From: RBG-16-66-20 sp036560705
GTDB taxonomy: Bacteria; Pseudomonadota; Gammaproteobacteria; Burkholderiales; SG8-39
Assembly: GCA_036560705.1 (NCBI GenBank)
Contig: DATBQR010000015.1
Location: forward strand, 1 to 15,719
Length of the DNA: 15,719 bases
Reading direction: 5' to 3'
The notes beneath the pieces were generated by a model, which saw only the letters and a list, made by a program, of their open reading frames with translations, searched no databases and was not told where the DNA came from. Each line of letters opens with the position of its first letter. The stretch's first letter is position 1. Position numbers and translations under genes: made by a program. Shown one piece after another: positions 1-7,488 of this stretch.

Positions 1-1749
1 CTCCATCTGCTTCAGCTTGAACTCCCAGTCCCCCGTGAGTTCGGGCGAGGTGATCTCGTCGACGCCGAAATGCCGCAGCGCGAAGAACAGCCGGAAGGCC
101 TTCCAGGTCGGCTTCAATTCGCGTCCCAGGCGCTCGATGTATTTCTCGTAAAGCAGGCCCTCGATCACCGCGGCGCGCGTGGCCGGAGTGCCGAGGCCCT
201 TCGCGCCCATCGCTTCGCGCAGTTCGTCGTCCTCGACCAGCTTGCCTGCGCCTTCCATTGCAGACAGCAGCGTTGCCTCGTTGAAGCGGGCCGGCGGACG
301 CGTCTGGTTGGCGGTCGCCGTCACTTCCAGCGTCTTCACCTTCTCGCCCTGCACGATCGCGGGCAGATTGACGGTTTCGTCCTGCAGGCTCTTGCCGTAG
401 ACGGCAAGCCAGCCGGGACTCTGCATGACGCGGCCATCGGTCCTGAAGTGCTCCTCGCCCACTTTCGTGATGCGGGTCGTCTGCAGGAATTCCGCGGACG
501 GGAAGAAAACCGCAAGGAACCGGCGTACCACCAGGTCGTAGAGCTTGGCTTCCGGCTCGCTCAGATTGCCGGGCGTTTGCAAGGTCGGGATGATTGCGAA
601 GTGATCCGAGATCTTGGAGTTGTCGAAAATGCGGCGGTTCGGCTTCACCCAGCCGCCTTTCTGGATCTGCTTGGCGAACGGCGCGAATTCGCGCACGCCG
701 GCGAGCGCGTCCAGGGTCTTCTTGACGGTGGCGATGTAATCCTCGGGCAGCGCGCGGGCGTCGGTACGCGGGTAGGTAAGTGCCTTGTGCCGCTCGTAGA
801 GCGATTGCGCGAGCGAGAGGGTCCCCTTGGCCGAGAAGCCGAAGCGGCCGTTCGCCTCGCGCTGCAGGCTGGTCAGATCATAGAGAAGCGGCGAAGCCTG
901 GGTTGAAGGCTTGGTTTCCTCGGTGGCCGTGCCCTGCTTGCCGCTGCAGGCGGCGGCGATCGCTTCGGCCCGCGCGGCCTTCCAGAGGCGCTCCGGCCTG
1001 CGCTCGGGGTCCTCATCCTTCTTGAAGCCCGGCTCGAACCAGCGTCCGGGGTATTCGCCCGCGGCTGCGCCAAAGCGGGCGTGTATCTCCCAGTAGTCGC
1101 GCGGCTGGAAGGCGCGGATCTTTTCCTCGCGCTCGACCAGGATCGCCAGGGTGGGCGTCTGCACCCGTCCCACGGTGGTGAGATAGAAGCCGCCCTCCTT
1201 GGAATTGAACGCGGTCATCGCGCGCGTACCGTTGATGCCGACCAGCCAGTCGGCCTCCGAGCGCGATTTCGCGGCATCGGCGAGCGGCAGCAGGTCCCGG
1301 TCCTCGCGCAGGCCGGCAAAGCCTTCGCGGATTGCCGACTGCGTCATGGATTGCAGCCAGAGGCGCTCGATCGGTTTTTTCGTCTTTGCGTACTGGGCGA
1401 TGTAGCGAAAGATCAGTTCGCCCTCGCGCCCGGCGTCGCAAGCGTTGACGATGCCGGTGACATCCTTGCGCTTGAGGAGTTTCAGCAGGACGTTCAGCCT
1501 GCTTTCGCTCCTTTCAATGGGCGCCAGGTCGAAATGCGGCGGCACCACCGGCAGGTTGGCGAACGACCATTTGCCCTTCTTGACGTCGTGCTCGGCCGGC
1601 AGGGTGAGCTGGAGCAGATGCCCGACCGCGGACGACAGCACGAATTTGTCGCTCTCGAAATAGTCGGATTTTTTCGTGAAGCCGCCCATTGCGCGCGCGA
1701 TGTCGGCGGCGACCGAGGGCTTCTCTGCAATGATCAGCTTTTTGGACAT
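1..1749 (-). CDS. topB: DNA topoisomerase III (type IA), C-terminus cut by window edge
   Basis: Type IA topoisomerase: it cuts one DNA strand through a 5'-phosphotyrosine, passes the other strand and reseals, and it decatenates replication or recombination intermediates. The frame is open from ATG at 1749 to the left edge (583 codons) with no stop, so the C-terminal domains are missing. The N-terminus reads MSKKLIIAEKPSVAADIARA, the typical TopB opening with a Toprim glutamate (E9). The Toprim acidic motif CDAGREGE lies at about residues 104-111. The strand-passage signature SRSEADWLVGINGTRA lies at about 162-177. The active-site tyrosine is Y326 in LTYPRTDAR, close to Y328 of E. coli TopB. 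It is the last gene of the minus-strand run after smg, across a 79-bp gap that holds a GC-rich repeat but no clear Shine-Dalgarno. The motifs favour TopB over TopA. Function is confident; only the length is unknown. Confidence 0.95.
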   Translation of the reverse strand, partial: MSKKLIIAEKPSVAADIARAMGGFTKKSDYFESDKFVLSSAVGHLLQLTLPAEHDVKKGKWSFANLPVVPPHFDLAPIERSESRLNVLLKLLKRKDVTGIVNACDAGREGELIFRYIAQYAKTKKPIERLWLQSMTQSAIREGFAGLREDRDLLPLADAAKSRSEADWLVGINGTRAMTAFNSKEGGFYLTTVGRVQTPTLAILVEREEKIRAFQPRDYWEIHARFGAAAGEYPGRWFEPGFKKDEDPERRPERLWKAARAEAIAAACSGKQGTATEETKPSTQASPLLYDLTSLQREANGRFGFSAKGTLSLAQSLYERHKALTYPRTDARALPEDYIATVKKTLDALAGVREFAPFAKQIQKGGWVKPNRRIFDNSKISDHFAIIPTLQTPGNLSEPEAKLYDLVVRRFLAVFFPSAEFLQTTRITKVGEEHFRTDGRVMQSPGWLAVYGKSLQDETVNLPAIVQGEKVKTLEVTATANQTRPPARFNEATLLSAMEGAGKLVEDDELREAMGAKGLGTPATRAAVIEGLLYEKYIERLGRELKPTWKAFRLFFALRHFGVDEITSPELTGDWEFKLKQME

Positions 1750-1828
1750 GCGGGGGCGCGAAGGATACCCGCAAAGACCGCGGCGTATCAACTCTGCGGA
1801 AATAATGCGCGCCCGCGCGCGCGGATTT

Positions 1829-2287
1829 TCAGCTGGGCAGGCGCGCGCCGAGCGGTGACAGCAGGTCCTCGGCAACGAGGCGGCTGCTCGGCATCTGCTG
1901 GTTCCAGAGCACCATGAGGACGATGAGTTTCAGCTGCTCGATGGTCAGCCCGTCGCCGGTCGTGGCAAGTGCGCGCTCGATCACGTGCTCGCGCGTCTGC
2001 GGGTTGAGGATCCCGGACTGCTCAAAATAGATCAGCAGGCCGCGACACTCGGCATCCAGCTTGGCGAGTTCCTTGGGCGCATAGGCGCGGAATGCCGCCC
2101 CTGAGGCGGGCAACGGTGCAAGCGAAAGATGCGGACCGCGCACGACACCCGCGAGCCAGCTGAGGGCCTCGCTGATATCGGAGTCGTCGAATCCGGCGGC
2201 GGAGAGCTTCTTCGCTACTCGTTCCTTTTCGCTGGAAAGCTCGTATTGCTCGCAGTTCTCGAACACGTAGACGAGGATGTCGTACAT
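1829..2287 (-). CDS. smg: Smg family protein (DUF494)
   Basis: A 152-residue protein that I recognise as Smg/DUF494, a small cytoplasmic family of unknown biochemical role conserved in beta- and gammaproteobacteria. It opens MYDILVYVFENCEQYEL and carries the family segments LSWLAGVV and GLLIYFEQSGIL. The C-terminal half reads ALATTGDGLTIEQLKLIVLM, then VLWNQ. There are no membrane segments and no signal peptide. The start is well supported: GGGGAG at 2297-2302 sits 9 nt before the ATG, separated by an A-rich spacer on the coding strand. The gene follows dprA by 25 bp and precedes topB, the order found in many proteobacteria, where smg sits beside dprA. Identity is strong; the function is not established. 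Confidence 0.93.
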   Translation of the reverse strand: MYDILVYVFENCEQYELSSEKERVAKKLSAAGFDDSDISEALSWLAGVVRGPHLSLAPLPASGAAFRAYAPKELAKLDAECRGLLIYFEQSGILNPQTREHVIERALATTGDGLTIEQLKLIVLMVLWNQQMPSSRLVAEDLLSPLGARLPS

Positions 2288-2296
2288 TTTTTTTCT

Positions 2297-2302
2297 CTCC
2301 CC
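2297..2302 (-). promoter_or_regulatory. Shine-Dalgarno of smg
   Basis: On the minus strand GGGGAG precedes the smg ATG by 9 nt, and the spacer is nearly all A. It is one of only two strong ribosome binding sites in this window and fixes the smg start. Confidence 0.7.
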
Positions 2303-2312
2303 AGTTGAGCTT

Positions 2313-3440
2313 TCAGTTTAGCCGTTGATAGAGGCCGCCGGGCAATACCGCGACGAGGCCCGCCAGCTCCAGCCGCAGCAGTTCGGCCGAGACCCGCTCC
2401 GCGGGCAGGCCCGCACGCGCGCAAAGAGAATCCACATCCACCGGATCGAATCCCATGCACGCGAGCAGGGGATCTTCCGCGCAGCCTGCACTGCCCGTAC
2501 CATCATTACTTCCCGCATTCGCCGCCACGCCTGCGGGCGCGCTGGTGGATGCAAAACCGGTGCGGCGGAAGGCCGCAAGCTCCGAAACCACGTCCTCGGC
2601 CGATTCGACAAGCTTGGCGCCGGATTTGATCAGGGAGTGGCAGCCTTTGGAGAGCGGGGAGTGGATCGATCCCGGCACTGCGAACACCTCCCGTCCCTGT
2701 TCGGCGGCGGTGCGGGCCGTGATGAGCGAGCCGGAGCCCAGAGCGGCCTCCACCACCAGGCAACCCTGCGCAAGCCCGCTGATCAGGCGATTGCGGCGTG
2801 GAAAGTTGTACGCGAATGCCTTGGTGCCCAGCGGAAACTCGGACAGCAGCAGGCCTCTTTCGGCGATGCCGGCCGCCAGGGCCGCGTTTGATTGCGGATA
2901 AGCGATATCGACGCCCGTTCCGAGTACCGCGACGGTCGAGCCTTCGCCCGCGAGCCCGCCGCGATGCGCCGCGGCATCGATGCCCTGCGCCAGACCTGAA
3001 ACGATCGTGAATCCGGCCGCGCTGAAACTGCGCGCGAACTGTTCAGCGTTGCTGGCGCCCTGGGCGGTGGCGTTCCTGCTGCCGACCAGCGCAAGCGCCG
3101 GCCGGCCCAGCAGGTCGATGCGCCCCCGGCAGTAAATCAGCGCCGGCGGATCGGGGATTTCCAGCAACAGCCGGGGATACGCAGCGTCCGCCAGCGTGAC
3201 GATCGCATTTCCCGGTTGCTCGAGCCAGGCAAGCGCGCGCTTTACCGCCTGCCCGACGACTTCGGAGTCGAGCGCCTGGATCGCCTCCGCGCCGGCGTAT
3301 CGCGCCAGATCGGCGCGCTTCGCGGCGAGGATTTTTTCAGGCAGGCCGAACTGCGAGAGGAGCTGGCGGAGGGTTGCGGCGCCGAGGCCCGGCGTGAGGG
3401 TCAGTTGCAGCCAACTCGCCAGTCCCGGGTCGGACATCAT
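2313..3440 (-). CDS. dprA: DNA-processing protein DprA
   Basis: A cytoplasmic loader of RecA onto incoming single-stranded DNA during natural transformation, found widely also in species not known to be competent. The 375-residue product has the expected order. An N-terminal helical region (about 1-80) opens SDPGLASWLQLTLTPGLG. The Rossmann-like DprA core (about 85-285) has VGSRNAT (119-125), SGLAQGIDAAAH (148-159), the PRRNR loop (214-218) and GSLITARTA (237-245). A low-complexity Ala/Gly/Ser linker (about 291-320) leads to a C-terminal winged-helix domain (about 323-375). Two adjacent ATG codons (3440 and 3437) could each start it, and neither has a strong Shine-Dalgarno. It lies 90 bp after the LysM gene and 25 bp before smg, so it is probably co-transcribed. 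The family assignment is secure. Confidence 0.96.
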   Translation of the reverse strand: MMSDPGLASWLQLTLTPGLGAATLRQLLSQFGLPEKILAAKRADLARYAGAEAIQALDSEVVGQAVKRALAWLEQPGNAIVTLADAAYPRLLLEIPDPPALIYCRGRIDLLGRPALALVGSRNATAQGASNAEQFARSFSAAGFTIVSGLAQGIDAAAHRGGLAGEGSTVAVLGTGVDIAYPQSNAALAAGIAERGLLLSEFPLGTKAFAYNFPRRNRLISGLAQGCLVVEAALGSGSLITARTAAEQGREVFAVPGSIHSPLSKGCHSLIKSGAKLVESAEDVVSELAAFRRTGFASTSAPAGVAANAGSNDGTGSAGCAEDPLLACMGFDPVDVDSLCARAGLPAERVSAELLRLELAGLVAVLPGGLYQRLN

Positions 3441-3476
3441 GCCGGTGGACGGCTCCGGCGAAAACCTCTGCGTTGC

Positions 3477-3509
3477 CCCGGCGGCCGGGCATTGCGGCCG
3501 GACGCCGGG
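3477..3509 (-). repeat. GC-rich intercistronic hairpin before dprA
   Basis: In the 90-bp gap between the LysM gene and dprA, CCCGGCG (3477-3483) is complementary to CGCCGGG (3503-3509). After one G/A mismatch, CCGG pairs with CCGG, leaving a 9-nt loop. That gives 11 GC pairs. No T-run follows directly on the minus strand, so it is not a standard intrinsic terminator. It may affect mRNA stability or processing between the cistrons. Confidence 0.4.
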
Positions 3510-3530
3510 CGAGCGGAGCGGGCGTTCCCG

Positions 3531-4607
3531 CTAAGGATTCTGGACAAGATCCTGTATGTTGACCGGCTTCGAGACGTTCATCACCAGAGCGTAGGATACC
3601 CGGTCGAAGACGCGGAACACAAACGCGAGACCGTAGCGTTCATCCGGCAGTTCGGCCAGTTGTGCATTCCTGGTGTCCTTGGACGAAGAGCGTGCCTGCT
3701 CCGCGACCGCCGCGCCGGACCGGTACAGCGCAACAACGCTGCCGACTTCCAATCCCTGGCTCCTGCCCTGGCTGATCGCGATGACCGATTGCCTGCCTGC
3801 TTCGCTGACCGACGTCGTGTCGCCGTATATGGAGATGACGCGTCCCTTGACGGCATTGGCCGGTGCGCGCGGCGCATAGGTCGGTATCTCGGGTTTGCCC
3901 GCCGGCACCAGCTTGTCGCCGACGCCTATTTCGCGATAGACCGAAGACAGCTGGATCACGGCGGGATCGCCGGGTCCTACCACGCGCGCGCTGCCAAGGT
4001 AGATCGCCTCGTAGCCAAGCGTCGTTTTGCCATCGGGGTCGATCAGGGGATTGCCGCGGCGGTAGACGAGCCACAAGGAGTCTCGCTTGGCGTCTCCGAT
4101 GCCTTTCACAAACGCGCGGTCGCCGTTTTCCAGGTTGATGCGGGATTCTGCCGTGGCGACGATGGTTGGCGCTTTGTCCAGGCCGTCGGGTTCGACCACC
4201 AGGGGACGCACCAGGAACGGCTCGATGATGGACGGCGGAATGCTCGGGATGGAAGCTTGCGCGGTCGATTCGGCGCGCACGCGCGGACTCAGTTTTACCG
4301 TGTCGGTGGAAAGCGCGAGCTGGCCCTTCGCACGGTCGAGCACGATCACATTGCCCGGATAAATGCGGTGCGGGTTCTTGATTTCGTCCTTGTTCATGTT
4401 CCATAGCTCGGGCCAGCGCCACGGCGAATCGGTGTAGCGCTGGGCGATGGACCAGAGCGTGTCGCCGGGCACGACGACGTAGCGCTCCGGAGCGTCCGGT
4501 TTCATCGCCAGGGGCGTTTTGGGGGCCTGCGCCGAGGCCCCTGCCGAGACCGCCCAGGCAAGGACAAAAGCGAGCGTTGTGATAGACTTACGCCATTGTT
4601 GATGCAT
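3531..4607 (-). CDS. exported LysM domain protein
   Basis: A secreted protein of unknown exact role with one peptidoglycan-binding LysM domain. From the ATG at 4607 it has 358 residues. It starts MHQQWRKSITTLAFVLAWAV and then ASAQA, a typical signal peptide with likely cleavage after ASA near residue 26. The LysM domain lies at about 42-92, from YVVVPGDTLWSIAQRY to IYPGNVIVL. The remaining 265 residues have no motif I recognise and look like a beta-rich periplasmic domain. The frame is open further upstream to an alternative start at 4715, but that would put 36 non-hydrophobic residues before the signal peptide, so I prefer 4607. The gene is divergent from def and heads the dprA-smg-topB run. 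A LysM gene between def and dprA is a common betaproteobacterial arrangement. No catalytic domain is visible. Confidence 0.9.
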   Translation of the reverse strand: MHQQWRKSITTLAFVLAWAVSAGASAQAPKTPLAMKPDAPERYVVVPGDTLWSIAQRYTDSPWRWPELWNMNKDEIKNPHRIYPGNVIVLDRAKGQLALSTDTVKLSPRVRAESTAQASIPSIPPSIIEPFLVRPLVVEPDGLDKAPTIVATAESRINLENGDRAFVKGIGDAKRDSLWLVYRRGNPLIDPDGKTTLGYEAIYLGSARVVGPGDPAVIQLSSVYREIGVGDKLVPAGKPEIPTYAPRAPANAVKGRVISIYGDTTSVSEAGRQSVIAISQGRSQGLEVGSVVALYRSGAAVAEQARSSSKDTRNAQLAELPDERYGLAFVFRVFDRVSYALVMNVSKPVNIQDLVQNP

Positions 4608-4750
4608 AGAGTCCCCGATCGGTGGCTGACGTCCCGGGCTGGTTGAGATTGCGGTCTTCGTACCCAAATGTAGCATAAAGCCCCGACTGTTTATCCTCAG
4701 CCTGAGATACTGCACGTAATCGATTCAATTTGCAAGCAAATTACTGATTT
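4608..4750. promoter_or_regulatory. divergent intergenic region, LysM gene / def
   Basis: This 143-bp AT-richer gap separates two divergent operons and must hold promoters for both. I found no convincing -35/-10 pair on either strand. Weak candidates exist: on the plus strand GATACT at 4706-4711 as a -10, and on the minus strand TATGCT within 4671-4680. The only clear structure is the inverted repeat at 4727-4742. Confidence 0.5.
4727..4742. repeat. perfect inverted repeat just upstream of def
   Basis: AATTTGC-AA-GCAAATT: 7-bp arms and a 2-bp centre, ending 8 nt before the def ATG, where a Shine-Dalgarno would normally be. The tiny centre is poor for an RNA hairpin but suits a dimeric DNA-binding protein. 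It could be an operator or lie in the core promoter of either operon. No regulator can be named from the sequence. Confidence 0.5.
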
Positions 4751-5254
4751 ATGGCCCTTCTGAACATCCTTCGGTATCCAGACGCCCGGCTGCATAAACT
4801 GGCCGCGCCGGTGACGGTTTTCGACGAGTCTTTGAAGCGGTTGGTGGCCGACATGGCGGAAACCATGTACGCGGCGCCTGGCATCGGCTTGGCCGCGACC
4901 CAGGTCGATGTGCACAAGCAGCTGATCGTGATCGACGTCTCCGAACGGCGCGATTCGCTGGTGGTTCTGATCAACCCTGAAATCGTCGATGCGAGCGGCG
5001 TCTCCGACATCGAAGAGGGTTGCCTCTCGGTGCCGGGAATCTATGACACGCTCGAGCGCGCTGAGCGGGTCAAGGTTCGCGCCCACGACCAGAACGGCAA
5101 CCTGTTTACTCTCGAGGCGCAAGGCCTGCTCGCCGTGTGCATCCAGCACGAAATGGATCACCTGAAGGGCAAGGTTTTCGTCGAGAGCCTGTCGCAGCTC
5201 AAGCAGCAGCGCATCCGGGCGCGGCTCGCCAAGCAGCTTCGCAAAAGCGCCTGA
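4751..5254 (+). CDS. def: peptide deformylase
   Basis: A metal-dependent (Fe2+) hydrolase that removes the formyl group from the N-terminal Met of nascent proteins at the ribosome. The 167-residue length is usual. All three active-site motifs are present: GIGLAATQ (44-51), EGCLS (89-93, metal ligand C91) and HEMDH (133-137, ligands H133 and H137, catalytic E134). These match E. coli C90, H132, E133 and H136 with an offset of one. The ATG at 4751 gives the standard N-terminus MALLNILRYPD, so the start is not in doubt even though no Shine-Dalgarno precedes it. fmt follows after 24 bp in the same reading frame, placing the enzymes that add and remove the formyl group together. It is probably the first gene of the plus-strand operon. 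Confidence 0.97.
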   Translation: MALLNILRYPDARLHKLAAPVTVFDESLKRLVADMAETMYAAPGIGLAATQVDVHKQLIVIDVSERRDSLVVLINPEIVDASGVSDIEEGCLSVPGIYDTLERAERVKVRAHDQNGNLFTLEAQGLLAVCIQHEMDHLKGKVFVESLSQLKQQRIRARLAKQLRKSA

Positions 5255-5278
5255 TCCTTCCGGCCGCCTGACACTTTC

Positions 5279-6211
5279 CTGCGTCTAGCTTTCGCCGGCA
5301 CTCCAGAATTCGCAGCGCGCGCGCTGGCCGCGTTGCTTGCCGCCGGCCACGACATCCCGCTGGTGCTGACGAAGCCTGACCGCCCTTCGGGCCGCGGCCT
5401 GCGTCCGGCGGCGAGCGCGGTGAGGAAGCTCGCCGACGAACGCGGCCTGGCGGTCTTTCAGCCGGATACCCTCAAAGATGAACGCGCGCTTGATCGTCTT
5501 GCGGCGGCGCGGCCCGAAGTGTTCGTTGTCGCCGCCTACGGGCTGATCCTCCCCGCGGCCGCGCTCGAAATCGCCACGCATGGAGCGATCAATATCCATG
5601 CTTCGCTGCTCCCGCGCTGGCGGGGTGCGGCGCCGATTCAGCGCGCCCTGCTTGCCGGCGACCGCGAGACCGGGATATCGATCATGAAAATGGACGCGGG
5701 GCTCGATACGGGTCCGGTTCTATCGCTGCATCGGCTTGCCATCGCGGACGATGACGACGCCCAAACGCTGCACGACCGTCTCGCGGCGCTGGGCGCCGAG
5801 GCGATCCTTGCGGCGCTTGCCGACATCGCTGCAGGACAGGCGAAGCCCGCGCCGCAAGCCGAGTCGGGCGCGACCTACGCGCGCAAGATAGAAACGGACG
5901 AGGCGGATCTCGATTGGTCCAGGCCCTGTATCGAACTCGAACGCGTGGTGCGGGCATTGCGTCCCTTCCCTGGCGCCCGGTCGCAGTTTGGCGCCGCCGC
6001 GGTAAAAATCTGGCGCGCGCATTGCGTCGCGCGCGAGGGAACGCCGGGCACCGTTCTGGAGGTCGGCGCCGAAGGCGTCCTGATCGCCTGCGGCAAGGGC
6101 GCGCTGCAAGCGACCGAACTGCAGCGTCCAGGCGGGACGCGCCTCGCAGCCGCCGATTTCCTGCGCGGTTTTCCGATCGGCCGCGGCGACCGCTTTGGCG
6201 CCGCTCGCTGA
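5279..6211 (+). CDS. fmt: methionyl-tRNA formyltransferase, apparent CTG start
   Basis: Transfers a formyl group from 10-formyl-THF to Met-tRNAfMet before translation initiation. Motifs include the folate-site loop KPDRPSGRG and the core NIHASLLPRWRGAAPIQ. Catalytic residues N105, H107 and D143 (numbered from CTG) match E. coli N106, H108 and D144 with an offset of one. A C-terminal tRNA-binding domain runs from about residue 205. The conserved start LRLAFAGTPEFAARAL is encoded from CTG at 5279. Between the def stop (5252-5254) and that point the same frame holds no ATG, GTG or TTG. The first standard start is TTG at 5333, which would delete 18 residues including the FAGTPEF strand of the Rossmann fold. 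I therefore call 5279 (310 residues; E. coli has 315). No clear Shine-Dalgarno is seen. The end overlaps rsmB by 17 nt. The function is secure; the start is the open point. Confidence 0.93.
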   Translation: MRLAFAGTPEFAARALAALLAAGHDIPLVLTKPDRPSGRGLRPAASAVRKLADERGLAVFQPDTLKDERALDRLAAARPEVFVVAAYGLILPAAALEIATHGAINIHASLLPRWRGAAPIQRALLAGDRETGISIMKMDAGLDTGPVLSLHRLAIADDDDAQTLHDRLAALGAEAILAALADIAAGQAKPAPQAESGATYARKIETDEADLDWSRPCIELERVVRALRPFPGARSQFGAAAVKIWRAHCVAREGTPGTVLEVGAEGVLIACGKGALQATELQRPGGTRLAAADFLRGFPIGRGDRFGAAR

Positions 6212-7466
6212 AGCGCTCGCGGCGGCGGCGGCACGGGTTGCGCGCGTCGCAGCCGGCCGCAGCCTGTCGGCCGAACTGGAGCGCACCGAGCGCGATCCAT
6301 CAGATGGCGCTCGCGCCGCGCTGGCGGATCTCTGCTATGGCACGCTGCGGCGCTACGGTCGTTCCCAGGCGATCGTCGCGGCGCTTTCGCGCCGCGCAGG
6401 GACGACGGACCCGCTGGTCGAGGCCTTGCTGTGGTGCGCCTTTTATGCGCTCGAATCGGGGCGCTATGCGGACTACACCGTCGTGGATCAAGCCGCGCGC
6501 GCCTGCGTGGCGATGCAGCGCAGCGGCGCCAAGGGCTATGTAAATGCGCTGCTGCGCAATTTCCTTCGCGCGCGCGCCGGGCTGGAAGCGCGCCTCGGCG
6601 CCGACGAAGTGGCGCATTTCCGCCATCCGAGGTGGTGGATAGAACGCGTGCGCGCGGCGTATCCGGCGGCTTGGGAACAGGTATTGGCTGCCGGCAACAC
6701 GCACCCGCCGATGTGCCTGCGCGTGAATCGCCGCCGTACGACGGCGGATGCCTACGCAGGACGTCTTGCAGGGGAAGGGATTGCCGCGCGCCGCGTCGGC
6801 GCCGCGGCCTTGCTGCTGGAGAAACCGGTGCCGGTCGAGCGCTTGCCTGGATTTTTCGAGGGAGAGGTATCCGTGCAGGATGCCGGCGCACAGGCGGCGG
6901 CGGCATTGCTGGATCTGCGTGCGGGCCAGCACGTGCTTGACGCTTGCGCCGCGCCTGGAGGAAAGAGCGCCCACATTCTGGAGTCGGCTGATGTGATGCT
7001 GACTGCGCTGGATGCAGATGCAGCCAGATGCGCGGGCATCACGCACGACCAGGAGCGGCTGGGCCTGAAGGCGCGGGTGCGGGCTGCTGACTGTACCGTA
7101 CCTGATTCATGGTGGGATGGGGTGGCCTTCGACCGGGTGCTTGCCGACGTGCCCTGCTCCGCGTCCGGGGTCGCGCGGCGGCATCCCGACATCAAGTGGT
7201 TGCGCCGGGCTGCCGACGTTCCGGCCTTTGCCGCTCGCCAGGCGCGAATCCTGGGCGCGCTTTGGCGTACGCTCGCCCCGGGTGGTAAATTGCTGTATGT
7301 CACCTGTTCGGTTTTTCCGGAGGAGAACGGCGCAGTGGTCGATGCGTTTACCGCGCGTACGCCGGACGCTCGCCGCATGCCCCTTCCGGACGGCGGCGCA
7401 GCCCAGCTCCTGCCCGGCCCCGAACACGACGGCTTTTTTTTCGCCCTGCTAGAGAAGCCGGGCTAG
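6195..7466 (+). CDS. rsmB: 16S rRNA (cytosine(967)-C5)-methyltransferase RsmB
   Basis: A SAM-dependent m5C methyltransferase acting on C967 of 16S rRNA (older names sun, fmu). The 423-residue protein has an N-terminal NusB-like helical domain (about 1-140) with TVVDQAARAC and KGYVNALLRNFLR. A Rossmann methyltransferase domain follows: motif I LDACAAPGGKSAHIL (248-262), motif IV DVPCSASGV with C321, and motif VI YVTCSVFPEEN with C371. The two cysteines are the catalytic pair of the RsmB/RsmF family. The start is TTG at 6195, overlapping the fmt 3' end by 17 nt; no ATG or GTG lies nearby in frame, and this start gives the usual N-terminal length. Translational coupling to fmt is likely. A DUF4390 gene follows after 22 bp. 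Confidence 0.95.
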   Translation: MAPLAEALAAAAARVARVAAGRSLSAELERTERDPSDGARAALADLCYGTLRRYGRSQAIVAALSRRAGTTDPLVEALLWCAFYALESGRYADYTVVDQAARACVAMQRSGAKGYVNALLRNFLRARAGLEARLGADEVAHFRHPRWWIERVRAAYPAAWEQVLAAGNTHPPMCLRVNRRRTTADAYAGRLAGEGIAARRVGAAALLLEKPVPVERLPGFFEGEVSVQDAGAQAAAALLDLRAGQHVLDACAAPGGKSAHILESADVMLTALDADAARCAGITHDQERLGLKARVRAADCTVPDSWWDGVAFDRVLADVPCSASGVARRHPDIKWLRRAADVPAFAARQARILGALWRTLAPGGKLLYVTCSVFPEENGAVVDAFTARTPDARRMPLPDGGAAQLLPGPEHDGFFFALLEKPG

Positions 7467-7488
7467 GGCGAAACCGGGACGATACGCG

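Noticed and set aside
1807..1820. GCGCGC-CC-GCGCGC repeat between smg and topB as a terminator
   Set aside because: Alternating GC sequence is common in this GC-rich genome, the loop would be too small and no T-run follows on the minus strand.
70..1917. Two 278-codon plus-strand open frames (70-906 and 1081-1917)
   Set aside because: Both lie mainly antisense to topB, which is clearly coding on the minus strand with the Toprim motif and catalytic Tyr. They are reverse-strand shadows.
3216..4406. 396-codon plus-strand frame across the dprA and LysM genes
   Set aside because: It is antisense to two recognised genes and spans their boundary. The product has no recognisable domain.
5333..6211. 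fmt starting at TTG 5333
   Set aside because: This would remove 18 conserved residues, including the first beta strand and FAGTPEF of the formyltransferase fold, and shift catalytic residues far from the E. coli numbering.
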